NCBI RefSeq assembly: GCF_019649055.1
Contig: NW_026570230.1
Span: 682,001 to 746,000 of the forward strand
Reading direction: 5' to 3'
Length of the DNA: 64,000 nt
Source of the DNA: Paramacrobiotus metropolitanus
Lineage: Eukaryota; Tardigrada; Eutardigrada; Parachela; Macrobiotidae
Of the stretch, positions 28,943-40,726 are shown piece by piece; position 1 is the first letter of the stretch, and each line of letters opens with the position of its first letter. A program made the position numbers and the translations under genes. The notes beneath the pieces were generated by a model. The model did not search any database. It was not told where the DNA came from and worked only from the letters and a program-made list of their open reading frames with translations.

Positions 28943-31480
28943 CGTTAGGGATAATTATATGAAGGCTACGTACTGTACCAGTTTCGAATAAACACATAAC
29001 TTATTTAAATGAAATGTTCAGATTATGAAACGATTATTTGTAAGATTACTATTACTATATTAATATTCCGCATTTCTTATGTACAGGAAAACGTCACGAC
29101 TAGTATTTATGAACTAAGTGCGCAATTGTCATTAAAAGTTGCTGTAGAAATTACTCATTGAAAGTCATTGATCATTGTCCCTTACATTACCTACTTCGAC
29201 ACCTCTACCTCTCTGCATTAACTTGCACTGACTTACGTGAACTTGCGCAGACTTGCGTTACTTATATGGACTGAAAGCTAAGTCTTGGAAAGGAAACAAT
29301 CTACACTTATGGCAAAGGTTTCGTTACAAAAAAAATTGGGTACATGCAGAGGTGTGTAGACAACGTAAGTTCGCGCAGGGTACCGTTAGTAAACGTAAGT
29401 GGATATTTCCGCAGCTGTTAGTTAGCAGTAGTAGTGTAGCTCTCAAGTCAATGTAAACAACGCACATCTGCGTAAGTTCACGTAAACCTGTTCAGAGAGA
29501 CTAACGGGGTGGATGTGGTCAGTAAACGTTGTCAAAAACGGGGCAAGGGGGTAAATACGGTAGCTCTTTACTATCGCAATGGCCGCAACTGTGTTTACAG
29601 GCTTGATCCGAGAATGGCGACGTTCGACCCGGAAATGATGCGATGTCATCTGAAGGGAATGGCACATTCGAATCCTTGAACATCACACCATTCACTCCTG
29701 CCACCGTTAGTGTTGACAGTAGTCTGACCCCATAGACATATATTTCTTGGGTTATATAATGTTGCTCGAGTGTGGCATACCACAAAATATGCCTCAAAAG
29801 TTGAAAAGCAATCGTTGTTGAATAGAATGGGAAATTTAGCACGGCAACAATCACTTACAAAGTAGAATTCGAAGATACCTTATTTAATAAATATTCAAAT
29901 GTAAGAACTCCTGGCGACTCCCGTGCACCCAGTCAACATGCGCGCGGACTGAAAAAGGTCACCCATGCACTCAGCCATAACGTAGTTATTATTATGTTCA
30001 AGAGCATTTTCGGCCGTCAAAAGTGCTGTTTTTGTCAGGCATTTAATATTTATATTTTTACGGCATTTAATATCGATCCAGCAGAAGTTATTAGCACTTC
30101 GTACAAGGTACTGTTTCAAGTACGAGTAAGTACTGTAACATCTTTGTTGCTAGAATACCAGTAATCTATAGCAGTGAAGTGCTATAGATTACTGGTTATC
30201 AGGTTATTAAGATTATTATCAGGTTAATTTGCTCAAAAAGTTTTCTCTTCAAAAGCTAAATAATAAGGATCGCCTTGATAAATGGTTTGAAAACGGTTTC
30301 GTTTTAAACTTCCCATCTACCCTGATCTGGAAACTTTTTTTAGTGGCAGGGCTCTACAGCGGTGATAATTTTAGCCACTAACACCATCGTTTTCACGAAT
30401 ATGGCACCCACTTCAGAATCGTTCTCGGTTCTTCAGAAAGATTCATATATTATGGTGCTCAATCACCTTCTTCAAAAAGGAAAAGCAGCCTCCGACTGAT
30501 CTGTCAACAAACAACGCAGCGTGAACTTTTTCGTGACGACCATGACGGATTGGTCGTTTCCCAATGGGCAGATGTGGCCACATTTGCAGCATGAGGTGAA
30601 ACCTTAAGGGAAGTGGCCCTGTACGGCCAACGATGAATGCAGATATTCTGCAACGGTTCTATCGTCCCTCATATATAACTGTATAACGCACCGGAACTAT
30701 ATATGAACGATGTTCATAATTATCTGAATCATCAAAGTGCTCTAATATTTGATGAAGCAAATCGGGAGGATAGCAATTAATAAAATCGGGAGGACGTGAA
30801 AGCGTAATCTGCATGTGTTCTTATGACAGGGCTATACCGCGCTGCGCTACCTATTCCTCGGCTCCAGTGATCGGGAACGCAGTAAGAATCTCCACCACGT
30901 TCAGGAAAAGCACAGCAAGCTTCGGCAGCATAATTTTTGACCCGCATTGGTATCCTGCACGGGAAGTTGCGATTGGCTAGTTTGAGGAACCACAACCGCA
31001 TCTCACGGATCAAAACCTCAGTAGGCAATTTAGCAGGCAAACCTGGTGGAGCTGCTTTACTCGTTTGGTTACCTGTGGAACAATCTGTATCACGGAAACT
31101 TATTTTCGCTAAACTCGTCCAAAACATCAGTCAGAAAAATACTACCGATCTCCAACCTTCCGTTCTTTAGCGATATGTTCTCCACTGCAGAAGAAAATTT
31201 GCGCAAACAATTCCACCATCATTCCGTTTCCTCCTGACTTTATCAATTCTAAAGGTATCATGCAGCTTTTGACATATTAGGTGGCAGTATATACTGTAAC
31301 TACGTATACAAAAGGTGATCTGCTCGAGCTTGCATTTAAGATACATACAGAACCTTTAATTCTACATCTTTCTTTATTTATACATACTTTTAAGTCTCAT
31401 TAAAAACAAATTTCGCAAATTTGATTCCGCAGTGGGGAACGGACGCTGATATCCTTTGAAAAAAGGGGTAGAAATTTAGA
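28943..31480. other. Host intergenic DNA right of the Polinton
   Basis: Only short unsupported frames. A minus-strand stretch at 31190-30990 (VENISLKNGRLEIGSIFLTD, then LPTEVLIREMRLWFLKLAN in another frame) has some coding flavour and could be an exon of the LRR gene to its right, but splice sites are not clear. Confidence 0.35.
30157..30196. repeat. Perfect 17-bp hairpin with 6-nt loop
   Basis: ACCAGTAATCTATAGCA, GTGAAG, then exact reverse complement. Followed by a TATCAGGTTA direct duplication. Confidence 0.9.
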
Positions 31481-31510
31481 ATCCGGCGGTGGCGGCGTTT
31501 TCCCCCGAGC

Positions 31511-31650
31511 GAGTGATGGATTTTGACCGGTTGGAGTGCAATTCGCCGGCGCCGCTAATGCCGCAACCCCATCGCTTCTACTGGGATACCCAGGGGAAAA
31601 GGACCGGGGAGACGGCGTTCGGCGGATGACGGTCCGTCGCCGGTATACGA
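31511..31650 (+). CDS. Candidate first exon in a CpG-rich island
   Basis: ATG GAT TTT GAC opens a frame (MDFDRLECNSPAPLMPQPHR) in an island much richer in C and G than its surroundings, ending near an AAAG|GTGGGT donor (about 31650). The first frame stops at a TGA at 31627, but an alternative frame is open to the donor, so there may be a frameshift. Function unknown. Confidence 0.3.
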
Positions 31651-32499
31651 AAGGTGGGTATGAACGCTCGTGTGTTCAGTTTGTGTGTTATATTATTAAT
31701 AAATTACGCAGTCCCATACGATGCCATGCCTACAGATATCAGACATTTTATGAATAATTCTGGGGTGAAATTGTTTGGCAGATTTTTGTGCCTAATTAGC
31801 AATTAATCTGGTTTGTGGTTGAAATGACTTTTAAATGAATGTTGTGCAATCATTCCGTACTTTTCTGCTGTAAAGGATTTCAATTCTAAATGTTGCATTT
31901 TCGCAAAACGTATTAATATCGGAATGGTGCGGCGTTTTCGCACACGGATAATTAGAGATCGTCAAGGTCATGCTGCAATATTCTTGTGACCATCGCTATT
32001 CACCGTATCAAGTTCGGCCGAGAAGACTGAAAACTGAAATAACAGAAAATGAATGGTTTTCTCGATTCGTTGTTTTTTCAAGAAATTTACCACACAAAAG
32101 GTGGAAGTCTAAGGAATATCAAAAGCAGTAAAACTCAAACTTTAGAACAAAGAAATATCTTCGCAATTTTTTGAAACGTTTAAACCATTTAAAAAACATT
32201 TAAAAATTGATGCAGTGACTGTAACTTGTAAAATGAGACTACAACAATTATAAATACAGAGTATTATTAAAAAATTAACAATGTAATTGGAGTGCTTTAG
32301 TACTTTCAAAAGGGGAAATTATCTAAGATCAACGTAGTGCTCGTACAGCCAGTGAGTGTGGCTGTGGTGCCTTGCTATAAATTACTTTTCGCTGGGTGAA
32401 CAAACCGTTCTCGCCAAAAAACTTATATTATTCCGTATCTGTAGATTGTCATCTGCATGCATAATTTTTCTGTCAGACTGTTTATAGTTCGGTTAATAG

Positions 32500-32853
32500 A
32501 CAAAGAGCGAGAGCAAAGTAAACTCAATGGAGCGAAATCCTCCACCGTCGTCAGCGCGTTGTGCGTAATCTCCAGCGAACAGAGCTCTTGCAGACGACCT
32601 TTGAAACAAAGAAAAACAAGCAAATAAATCGTACATAAAGACCTTAACCTAAATGAGATTCCAGTGAAAGCATCTCGCGTACATCACATTTAGATACATA
32701 TCAAAAATTTTAGGCGAGAAACTGTTTGATGAAAAAAGTGTATAATCTTTAGAAACGCGTGAAACAAGAGGATGCGGTGGACTGCTTACTATGGTTTTCG
32801 ACCCGCGAGATGTTTATAGTACGAGTGATCCGGCGCAGGGTGTCGCGGTCCAT
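32500..32853 (-). CDS. Leucine-rich-repeat protein, first two exons
   Basis: On the minus strand the ATG at 32853 follows an in-frame TGA, so it is likely the true start (MDRDTLRRITRTINISRVEN). Exon 1 ends at 32790 before GTAAGC. The 191-bp intron ends in TTTCAAAG and exon 2 starts at 32598. The codon split across the junction keeps the frame. Exon 2 gives LQELCSLEITHNALTTVED, a leucine-rich-repeat pattern (L..L..L.I..N.L). The exon-2 end is uncertain; a weak donor follows the FAPL segment. Downstream exons were not found. LRR proteins mediate protein binding; the specific family is unknown. Confidence 0.5.
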
Positions 32854-32999
32854 CGTGGGCGGAGTTCAGGCGTTTTTACGGTTTAACGCGGTGGATTGTG
32901 CCGGTGCTGCTCACTGAGAAACGCCCGAAGCACTGGTTGTACATGCTGCAAAATCAACAGTGTATAAGTGGGGATAACTGGCAATCACGCTGAATTAAA

Positions 33000-33730
33000 A
33001 TAATATCGGCTGTTACAGTATTTGTTTACATTTCTCTACTTCGTTATCCATTACAGCATACGGCGATCTGTCGTACTCTGTAGATTCACCAAGAAGCAAA
33101 AGTACAAATAAAATCAAAACAATAAATCCGGTATTCCGGTTGACAGTCCACTAATACTGAATGGTACTCCCGAATAATTTTGTTTACTCGGCAGTAACCG
33201 ATTAAAGTAAAACTTAGGACAAGGCTTGAAACGGTTACACTAAATATTTAAACTTAATAACATTTAATTAATAACTTTAACTACAAAATTTTTATCAGTA
33301 CATTAATCGTAGCGTAGGTTCTTCATGCGCTTGATAAATGACTTGTGACGTCATGCCCCTATTAATATCGAAAGGCAATGTGTACGTGTTTCTGTGACAA
33401 CTTAAAAGGCGTAAAGAACAGACAAACCACCGAAGTTTTGATCCAAACTTCAAATACTTACTGTACGCTGCTGCTGAACTGCAACGCATGCTTCCACGCA
33501 CTGAACTTTAACCGTACTTACTCGTACGTATCAGACTGGGCTTGGTGATGCTAGGCTTCTCGTTGCCATGCAATAAACGATGTCCTCTATTTGGCATTGA
33601 ATCCCAACTAAACATCTGGACTCCTGAAAATTATAAGTATTTTCTTTACATACTTAGTATTCTTAAAGCGTGAATATGGTTTAGTCAGTGCATTTATTTA
33701 TGAACCATGCAGTTACACATGGACTAGTTT
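33000..33730. other. Intergenic or intronic DNA without a recognised gene
   Basis: AT-rich, no frame above 70 codons with a motif. Confidence 0.4.
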
Positions 33731-33740
33731 ATGACTCACC

Positions 33741-36700
33741 AGTACTCGGAAGGTATCTTTGGCAGCGCGTCGGCCTTGTTCACCTCCGTTTTGTCTTCCA
33801 CCGAGCGCACTTCCTTCTTCTCGCCCAGCAGCTGTGCCAGTGCTTTTTCCTTAATCTCCACCCGGATGTTCTCATCCACACCATGGTGCCCTGGCTTCTG
33901 CGCTTTCTGCAGTACCACCTCCAGCGCATGCTGCCGAATCTCATCGGTCGATTCCACCTGCATTACGAGCGCCTGCACCTCCCTTAGCGTCTTCTCTAAA
34001 TCGCGCTCAAATTGCTGGCTACCTGTATGGAAAAACACGCAATGATAATAGAAGACTTGGTAGAGATTTTTTAATTCAATTTTATTTGGGCGCTGCCGGT
34101 GACCTTTAGAATAAACTATCTGTATATGGACAGGCTTGGTAAAAATTGTTTGAGTAAAGGTTTTGACTTCGAGTTGCTGGTTACTTTACGCTCGAGAAAG
34201 CAACGACTCTCTAGAAATTTTCGTAATTTTTTCGTAATCGTAAAACAAAATTTATTATTTTTATACAGAATTGCTGATGACTTTTACAAAAAATCTGGCA
34301 CGATGAAAGTTTTTATAATTATTGTCAATAAATAAACAAATAACTTATTTTAATTTATTCAATAACAAGTCTCGAGGGTGAATGAGCTCAGTATTCAAAT
34401 CTGACAGAAACGAACCTGTAATTTATTCATCCACTCTGTCTAGCGAATACTCCGGACCCAGCTGCTCGCTGCTGACCTTCTACCTCAGCAGCGCAATCCC
34501 CGCCGCGCGATTCGACATCTTATCTCCATGCTCCTTCCGCAGCAGTTTCAACTCGCGCAACTGGCCTTCCTGAAACTTCAACAACTCATGATTTCTATTC
34601 TGGTTCTGCAGATCCCGCGGCGGTTGCGCGCAGCGATGATCTGCTGCTCGAACCCGGCATATTCCAGCATCAGCTTCTGCCAGTCCTTCATGGTCAGCTG
34701 CTCGGATAACCAGCATTTATCGTCTTCCAGTGTGGTCTTATCTTGAAGTTTGGTGTCCAGTTCGCAGATTGTGGTCTCGTTTTTTCGAGGAGCGCGAGGT
34801 AACGCTGCACCCGTCGGCTTCACCGACGAGGAGGCATTTTAGTTGGAGAAGGACTGGTGTGCTCACCTGATGCACGAGACATTCGGCTTCCTGGAGTTTG
34901 CGTTGAGACACGACGGCGCCGAGGTCAACCGGTACAGAGTAGACAATCGATAAGCGAGGGTTCTGGGCAACCGCCAGTTCGGAGCCACTGTTTGGAACCT
35001 GAAAAGAAAAATATAAGCCTCTCAAATTCAAACGTTTGTTTTTGTCTAAAAACTGACTTGCGATGGCCAATCTACGCAGTAAGGGCTATCTAATGATACG
35101 TTGACATGGAAGTTTGTTTCAGTGGATCTGGCTGGCGAACTCGACAGAGTGGGAATTTCGTTAAGGCTCACGCGATTATTATATAGTGATGATAATAAAA
35201 AATGGTGTGCGCAGACAGCGCAGTCAATGGTAGTGGTGAAAGGTGGTGTGCGGAAATTTTGGTGGTTAAACTTGTGTGCCGAGCCCACCCCATAAAAATA
35301 TCAACAATTATAACAGTACAGTAACGAAACATAGTTTGATCACTTTGATGTGAGTAAACAACGCAAAATGTCTGCAACAAAATTTGACCAGTAAATGGCG
35401 CAAAATAAAACCTGCGAGCCGCTCAACTCGTATGAGCAGAATGTGGCAGATTCCGGCAAACCCTTGAATGTAAAACTAATATAATCTAAACTTTGAACAA
35501 TTTTTCATACGACCGAACTGCGATTATGACAGCGCGATCAGACGTGACAATCTTAAAATCTAAGCCAGAATAAAATTAGGCTTTAGCTTTGTGCACAACG
35601 TTATCACCCACTTCCTCCACTAAACGCCGGACGCCCCTTGCAGGGGTACTACATCCTACTCTGTCTCAGCCCAGTTACAAACACTGCTTCTTTAACTTCC
35701 CGTTTTTTTAAACAATTTTCTACAATTAAATGGTCTACATTCCACAATTCTCACACATTTTCCTACATGTCAGTGGTATCACACACCGTCAATCGAGCGA
35801 CAAGTCCAGCGTCACACACCAACTGACCACTACATAATAACATCACATAGAACTATTAACTTGCATGGGCTGAGGTGAGTTGAACATGTAAGTACCAGTC
35901 GACCAGTTAAGCTGGAAAGAGAACGCCGAATTTGCCCGTATAAATTTGCAAAAGGTTTTTATTAAATACTATAAATTAAAACAATGATACTGCATCAGTT
36001 ATTCGAGAAGTTATTGACGAATTGTACGGAAATTACTTAGCTGCATGGAAATACAGCTAGTACAAGCTAAAGAGGTTTTCCCCTGAAAATAGAAACGTAC
36101 AGGCTGGTTTCAGCCTTTTCTAAACGCACAATTGACTAATTTAAGCAAAGATCATCAACGGCACAGCCGAACTTATTCTGTACCTAGCTGAACCAAGAAG
36201 CGCAAATAAGAAAATTTGGAAAAATAACATTCAACTAATATCTAATACAACGGAGATATCAATAAACCACATTCATGCATAAAATGTTTTTAACTAAAGA
36301 AACTACCACATTTAGCTAAGTTAGTTTTAAAGGACACGTGTAAGTATACAGTGAAGTAAATAATAGTCTTTCGATTTTTGGATCAAACGGTGACGGCTAA
36401 ATAGAATGAAATGTTCGATACACCAGATGGCGTCAGTAGATGTTGAAACGACGAAAAATGACGTACAAAAAATCTATTGCTAACCTGTAGTGAATCGTCT
36501 GTTCCTCGTCTAGTGGCACCCGACAGTGTTTTACGCGACGGCCGTTTAGGATCGTACGGAGGCAGGCTGGTCTCGCGAAGACGGCCGTTCTTGCTGCTTA
36601 TTGAACTTTTCGAGTCAGACCTGGATTTGTAAGAGCTTTCCGCTCCGCGGTTGATGTCTTGCGACGGGACTTTTTTCCCCATTCTTAATTAAGGATTTTT

Positions 36701-36772
36701 TCCTCTTTTCATCATCCTTAATTGAGGATTTCTTCCGCTTTTCGTCATCTTTTAAAGATGACTTTGTTGCCA
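33741..36772 (-). CDS. Multi-exon coiled-coil gene, unknown family
   Basis: Exons on the minus strand, in order. 36772 to about 36487 encodes a Lys/Ser-rich region (MATKSSLKDDEKRKKSS with a tandem KDDEKRKKS repeat), has one frame change at a G4A6 run near 36670, and ends CTACAG|GTTAGC. 34999-34868 (acceptor TTTTCAG|GTTCC, donor CATCAG|GTGAGC) encodes SIVYSVPVDLGAVVSQRKLQ. About 34810-34480 is coiled coil (TKLQDKTTLEDDKCWLSEQL; a frame change near 34620). 34022-33741 (acceptor CATACAG, donor TACTG|GTGAGT) encodes FERDLEKTLREVQALVMQVE and a charged tail. Repeated splice pairs and heptads support a long structural protein. Frame changes could be real or assembly indels. The 3' end lies left of 33741. 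Confidence 0.5.
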
Positions 36773-36779
36773 TATTTTC

Positions 36780-38340
36780 GGATAACCACCGAGAAGACGC
36801 AAGTGCTTTACTGAATACAAAGGTCAGTTGAGTGTGATCAATGGAAGCTCGACTCACGCTTATTTCTGCTCGTGCACACTGTTTTTTCCGCTTTTCGGAG
36901 ACTTCCGGTCGCACACCTGCCGAACGGTGGTTGGAGCTCGAAGGGACCAAGAGTCCTGGTCGGGGCCTGTCGTCGCCGCGGCGCCGTACCGCTCTTAACC
37001 GACTTCGCTGGTCTCCCGGGGAGGGAAACGAGCTGGAGGCGGTGCTGGTGGTTTTTACGGGATTGGTTAGTTGAGGTTGGTTGATTGAACCAGTGCTCAA
37101 CTGCGCTTTGATCTGGTGCTAAACAGCCAATCAAAATGGTAATAGAGTGCTAGAGTAATAATGGCAAAAAATAAATAAATAAAAATAAATTAATAGGAAG
37201 CTTAGAAAGAGTTTCAAATTATTTGTCTGTATGTTCCTTAATAATTTGCTTTTTAGTAAAACAAAACAAGGAAGTACTCTGTACTTTGATCGGTTCTCGG
37301 GGGGTTTTATTCGGCTTCGTGGAGATGGCCTAATGGGAAGGGATCGGTGGTGCTACTTTTGGAGCTGACTGCAAATAAAAGTCCAGTCGCAACTAGACAC
37401 TGCCATCATTTCAAAGATATTCTACGCCTACCCCAGTTGTTGGTTTTCCCGAAATGATTTATTAGGGGGTGCCTTCTGTCTGATATTTTTGTCGATAGAG
37501 CGCAATTCAGCGGGGAGATAACGATTTTCAACGTGAGACACGCGATCAGGTGCCTCTCCCAATAGAGCACTGGCACAGAAGCATTCGTACAATCAACACG
37601 CATAATCAGCAGATAATAGCAGGGGGCATTTTGAGCGCTGAATAATAGATCAATAATTCTCACTAATGTCGCGCGGATAATCATTTCCGCCAAGTCCTGG
37701 CGTGCACGGAGAACCGTACAATATGAAAAAGGTTAAATAAAGGTCAGATCAGCTCTGGTAAATGACAAGTAAGTACTGTCAAGTGCGCATTTTGGTAAAT
37801 TGGACAAGTATTATAATACTAACATCACTTTATTATAATTATTTTTTTATATAATGCATTATAATTATTTTTTTACGTGTTTACGTATGCACTTATTTTG
37901 TTTTATTTTGATCACATGTACGACGGGCTGCAGAGATAACTGTAATGCAAAATAAAGAGCAAAATACTGATTTGCAGCGCAAAATGAAGATAGAGTTTCT
38001 GTAGGTATATTTCGAAGTATGACTTTTATGAGTTTTATTGTCGGCTTGCAACAAATTTTGACAGCTAGCTTTCTAGTCGGAAATACTCCAGGATTTAGTG
38101 GTGAATTCTACGGTCAAAACCTTTGCCTTTCTTGTCGAAGCTTAGAAACGATTTAGTTTTACAAAATACTTTGTTTCAAAATATCCTCATCCAGAAACAG
38201 AAATCACAAAATTACGAAGGCAGCACAAACTATTATCAGGGGTAAAAGTTCATCGATTACTTTCGCCTTGTACTGAATTTCCACGCGATTTGGTTTTCGG
38301 TTCTTTTCTGATCTAAAACAGGATGTTAACCAGTTAATAT
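36780..38340. other. Intergenic DNA; GC-rich patch at 36.84-37.1 kb
   Basis: The GC-rich patch is open on both strands for 70-100 codons and may be the 5' exon or CpG promoter of the coiled-coil gene. 37.1-38.3 kb shows nothing supportable. Confidence 0.35.
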
Positions 38341-38395
38341 TAAGAAAGTCAACTCAACCAAGCTAAGAAAGCCAAGAAAGTTCAACTCAACTCAC

Positions 38396-40694
38396 CATAC
38401 TTCCAATCATACAGTTCGTACACTGGTACTGACTCATACCAGTCTAGGGTTTTCCATGGCCATACGTCCTCGATCACGTAATCGCGATGCGTAGGTAAAT
38501 TTGTGAAGTGGTATTCCTCCGGATGTCCCCATGGAACCAAATAGCAGAATTCGACTTTCTCAGGCCTTTTTATCATCGGGTTTTCTGGCAATTTCAGTTT
38601 ACTTTTGCGAAATGGATTCAGTTCAGTACAGATCCGATAAAGGTACGATGACAAATGCGTTATACAACAAGCGGAGTGTTTTTTTGCCGTGGTGACCTGA
38701 ATGAAAGTTACCACTCCGTTTTTTTTGGTATCCAAATACACCAAATCAAAGGATGCTTGAGTTCGCGATTCCGGAATTAGCCAAAATTCTTTTGCGGCGT
38801 CTGTTCTTATCTCCTCAGATGTGGACATCCTGTATTTATCCTTCTTTGTTCTAAAAAGATAAGCGTAACCACATTTCCACATTTCTTTGAACTCGGTATC
38901 CGGGGATTTTATTTTTATTTTAAAGGCTCCGGTTATGCCACCCTTTTCTGTTCCTGTTTTAGCCATAGTGATGACAAATCGTTCGAAATAATGTCCAAAA
39001 GCGGTATTATTAACATCATAAATTACGGAATTCCATTGACGCCTAATATCTTCGGTTTTCTCATTCTGGATAACTCTTGATTTTGCAAAGGCGCACATAA
39101 AATCCGGCGTGATTTTAAAGCCTGTAAATTTTTCATGGCTACAGTCTTCCTTGCCGCAGTCTTCCTCGGCGCAGTATTTCACGCCTTCTCGCCGCAGTCC
39201 ATACAACCGACTATGGTTGTCTTTGTCAATGCCAGCACCACCCCGATATACGCTTTCAATATCGGCTTCAATCTGAAACAGTTTCTTCTGAAACATGTTA
39301 CGCGCAGAATATCCAGCAGTTTCCCACTTTGCATCAATGAGCGCTTCGGCATCTTCAGCTGACAGTTCGTCTTGGCCCAAAATTTTACTGAACTCGGGGT
39401 ACTTGTCGTAATCATATTGGAAAATCAGCCGCACAGAATGGAAGAATTCCTTATCCTGCAGGGCTTTAACGAAATCGTTCCGTTCCCATGAACAGTGCTC
39501 CAATTCAACCACACGACCTCTTTCTGCATCCCATTTGATGTCCATAGATGAAACGAATATAAGCCTACGATTTTTAAGGCGGACGTTGGAGCCATCATTA
39601 AGCAGTCGCTCATCTTTTCTCCAGGTTCTGAATTCTTTGCAGAACGGTTCATAATTTTCATTGACATCCACTTTCGCTCCCCGGTGTCCATCAATGAAGA
39701 CAACGCGCGGTTTGCTGTCTTGCAACTTTTTGATTATTTGTAGAGCAGAATCCTTGGTGATATCGGAAAAATCTATTATGTTATATTTCAACGTCTTATC
39801 CTTGTCCTTAAAGAACTCGAAACACCGTGCACCAGTTTGGTCTTGGCTGGGTAATCCGATCCATAGCACATTCCACTCTGAATCCAGCACCGTGCATTCC
39901 GCATCCGCGTTCGAAAGGTTATAGTTCGGGTTTTCTGCTCTTGTGTTTAAACCAGCTGCCGTGCTTAAGGCAAAGCTGAACGCCGCACAGGATTTCCCTG
40001 AACCTGGGGGACCTCGTACATAATAGTAATACCATTCGGGATTGAATTTAGGAAAAGTAGCCTGTGCATTGTTGACTATCGTTGTCGCGGGCTGATTCAA
40101 GACACCAGTTAGACCCTTCCAAAGTATCCAAAATTCGCTACGCTTAAACAATCGCATGTCGCTTTTGCCTGGCTCTGCCAATGTTTTTTCTCGCAGGCGC
40201 GCTCCATGAGCCAAGTCTTTTGGAATTGACGCAAACGCTCCACACGTATCGTGCAGATCGTTCAGATTATCTCCGACTGGCGTCCAGTCGAGTTCTATGA
40301 AAATTAACACTATATTACTAAATTATCTTAACACACACAATACAGCCTTGTAAACGTGCAGCTGGGTGACCTTAAAAAACAAAGCCGTAGTTTTCGATTG
40401 GTTTATTCGGCTAGTTCATTCGAAAAAACAATGTCAGTTTCAGTTTTCGATTTGTTCGAGTATTATGTTTCGAAAAAAATATAAAATAATTCATTAAACT
40501 AATTCGTCTCGACTTTTCAGCATTGCCGAAGAGACATTTAAACCACAGCACGTAACCTGTGTCCATTCTGTCCTGGGGCGTTTCCGATGGAGTATCCTGC
40601 GCCTTACTGGTACGTAGTCGAGACGGTTTGGGAGATTTTGTGTCACTTGTGTTTCTCTTAACTGACTCCCGGCGGTTTCGGCGTTCGTCAGCCT
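38396..40694 (-). CDS. Crinkler/RHS-like protein: P-loop NTPase fused to a PD-(D/E)xK-type nuclease
   Basis: Two exons. 40694-40561 is a basic, Ser/Lys/Pro-rich linker exon (ESVKRNTSDTKSPKPSRLR). It ends ACAG|GTTACG and joins in phase with the 1.9-kb exon 40294-38396 (acceptor TTTTCATAG, donor TATG|GTGAGT). The long exon holds Walker A (VRGPPGSGKSCAAFSF), an 'hhhhDGhR'-type Walker B (RVVFIDGHRGAK) and a C-terminal REase-like core (FDLVYLDTKK, then VTFIQVTTAKKHS). That IQVT..K-H signature is typical of Crinkler-RHS effectors as described for the CR family. A Cys/His cluster (CAEEDCGKEDCSHE) lies between. Such proteins are linked to transposon-associated or effector nucleases. The N-terminal header and the last exon are not located. 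Confidence 0.7.
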
Positions 40695-40726
40695 TGCGAA
40701 AACAAAGAAAAGTGAAACGGTAACTA

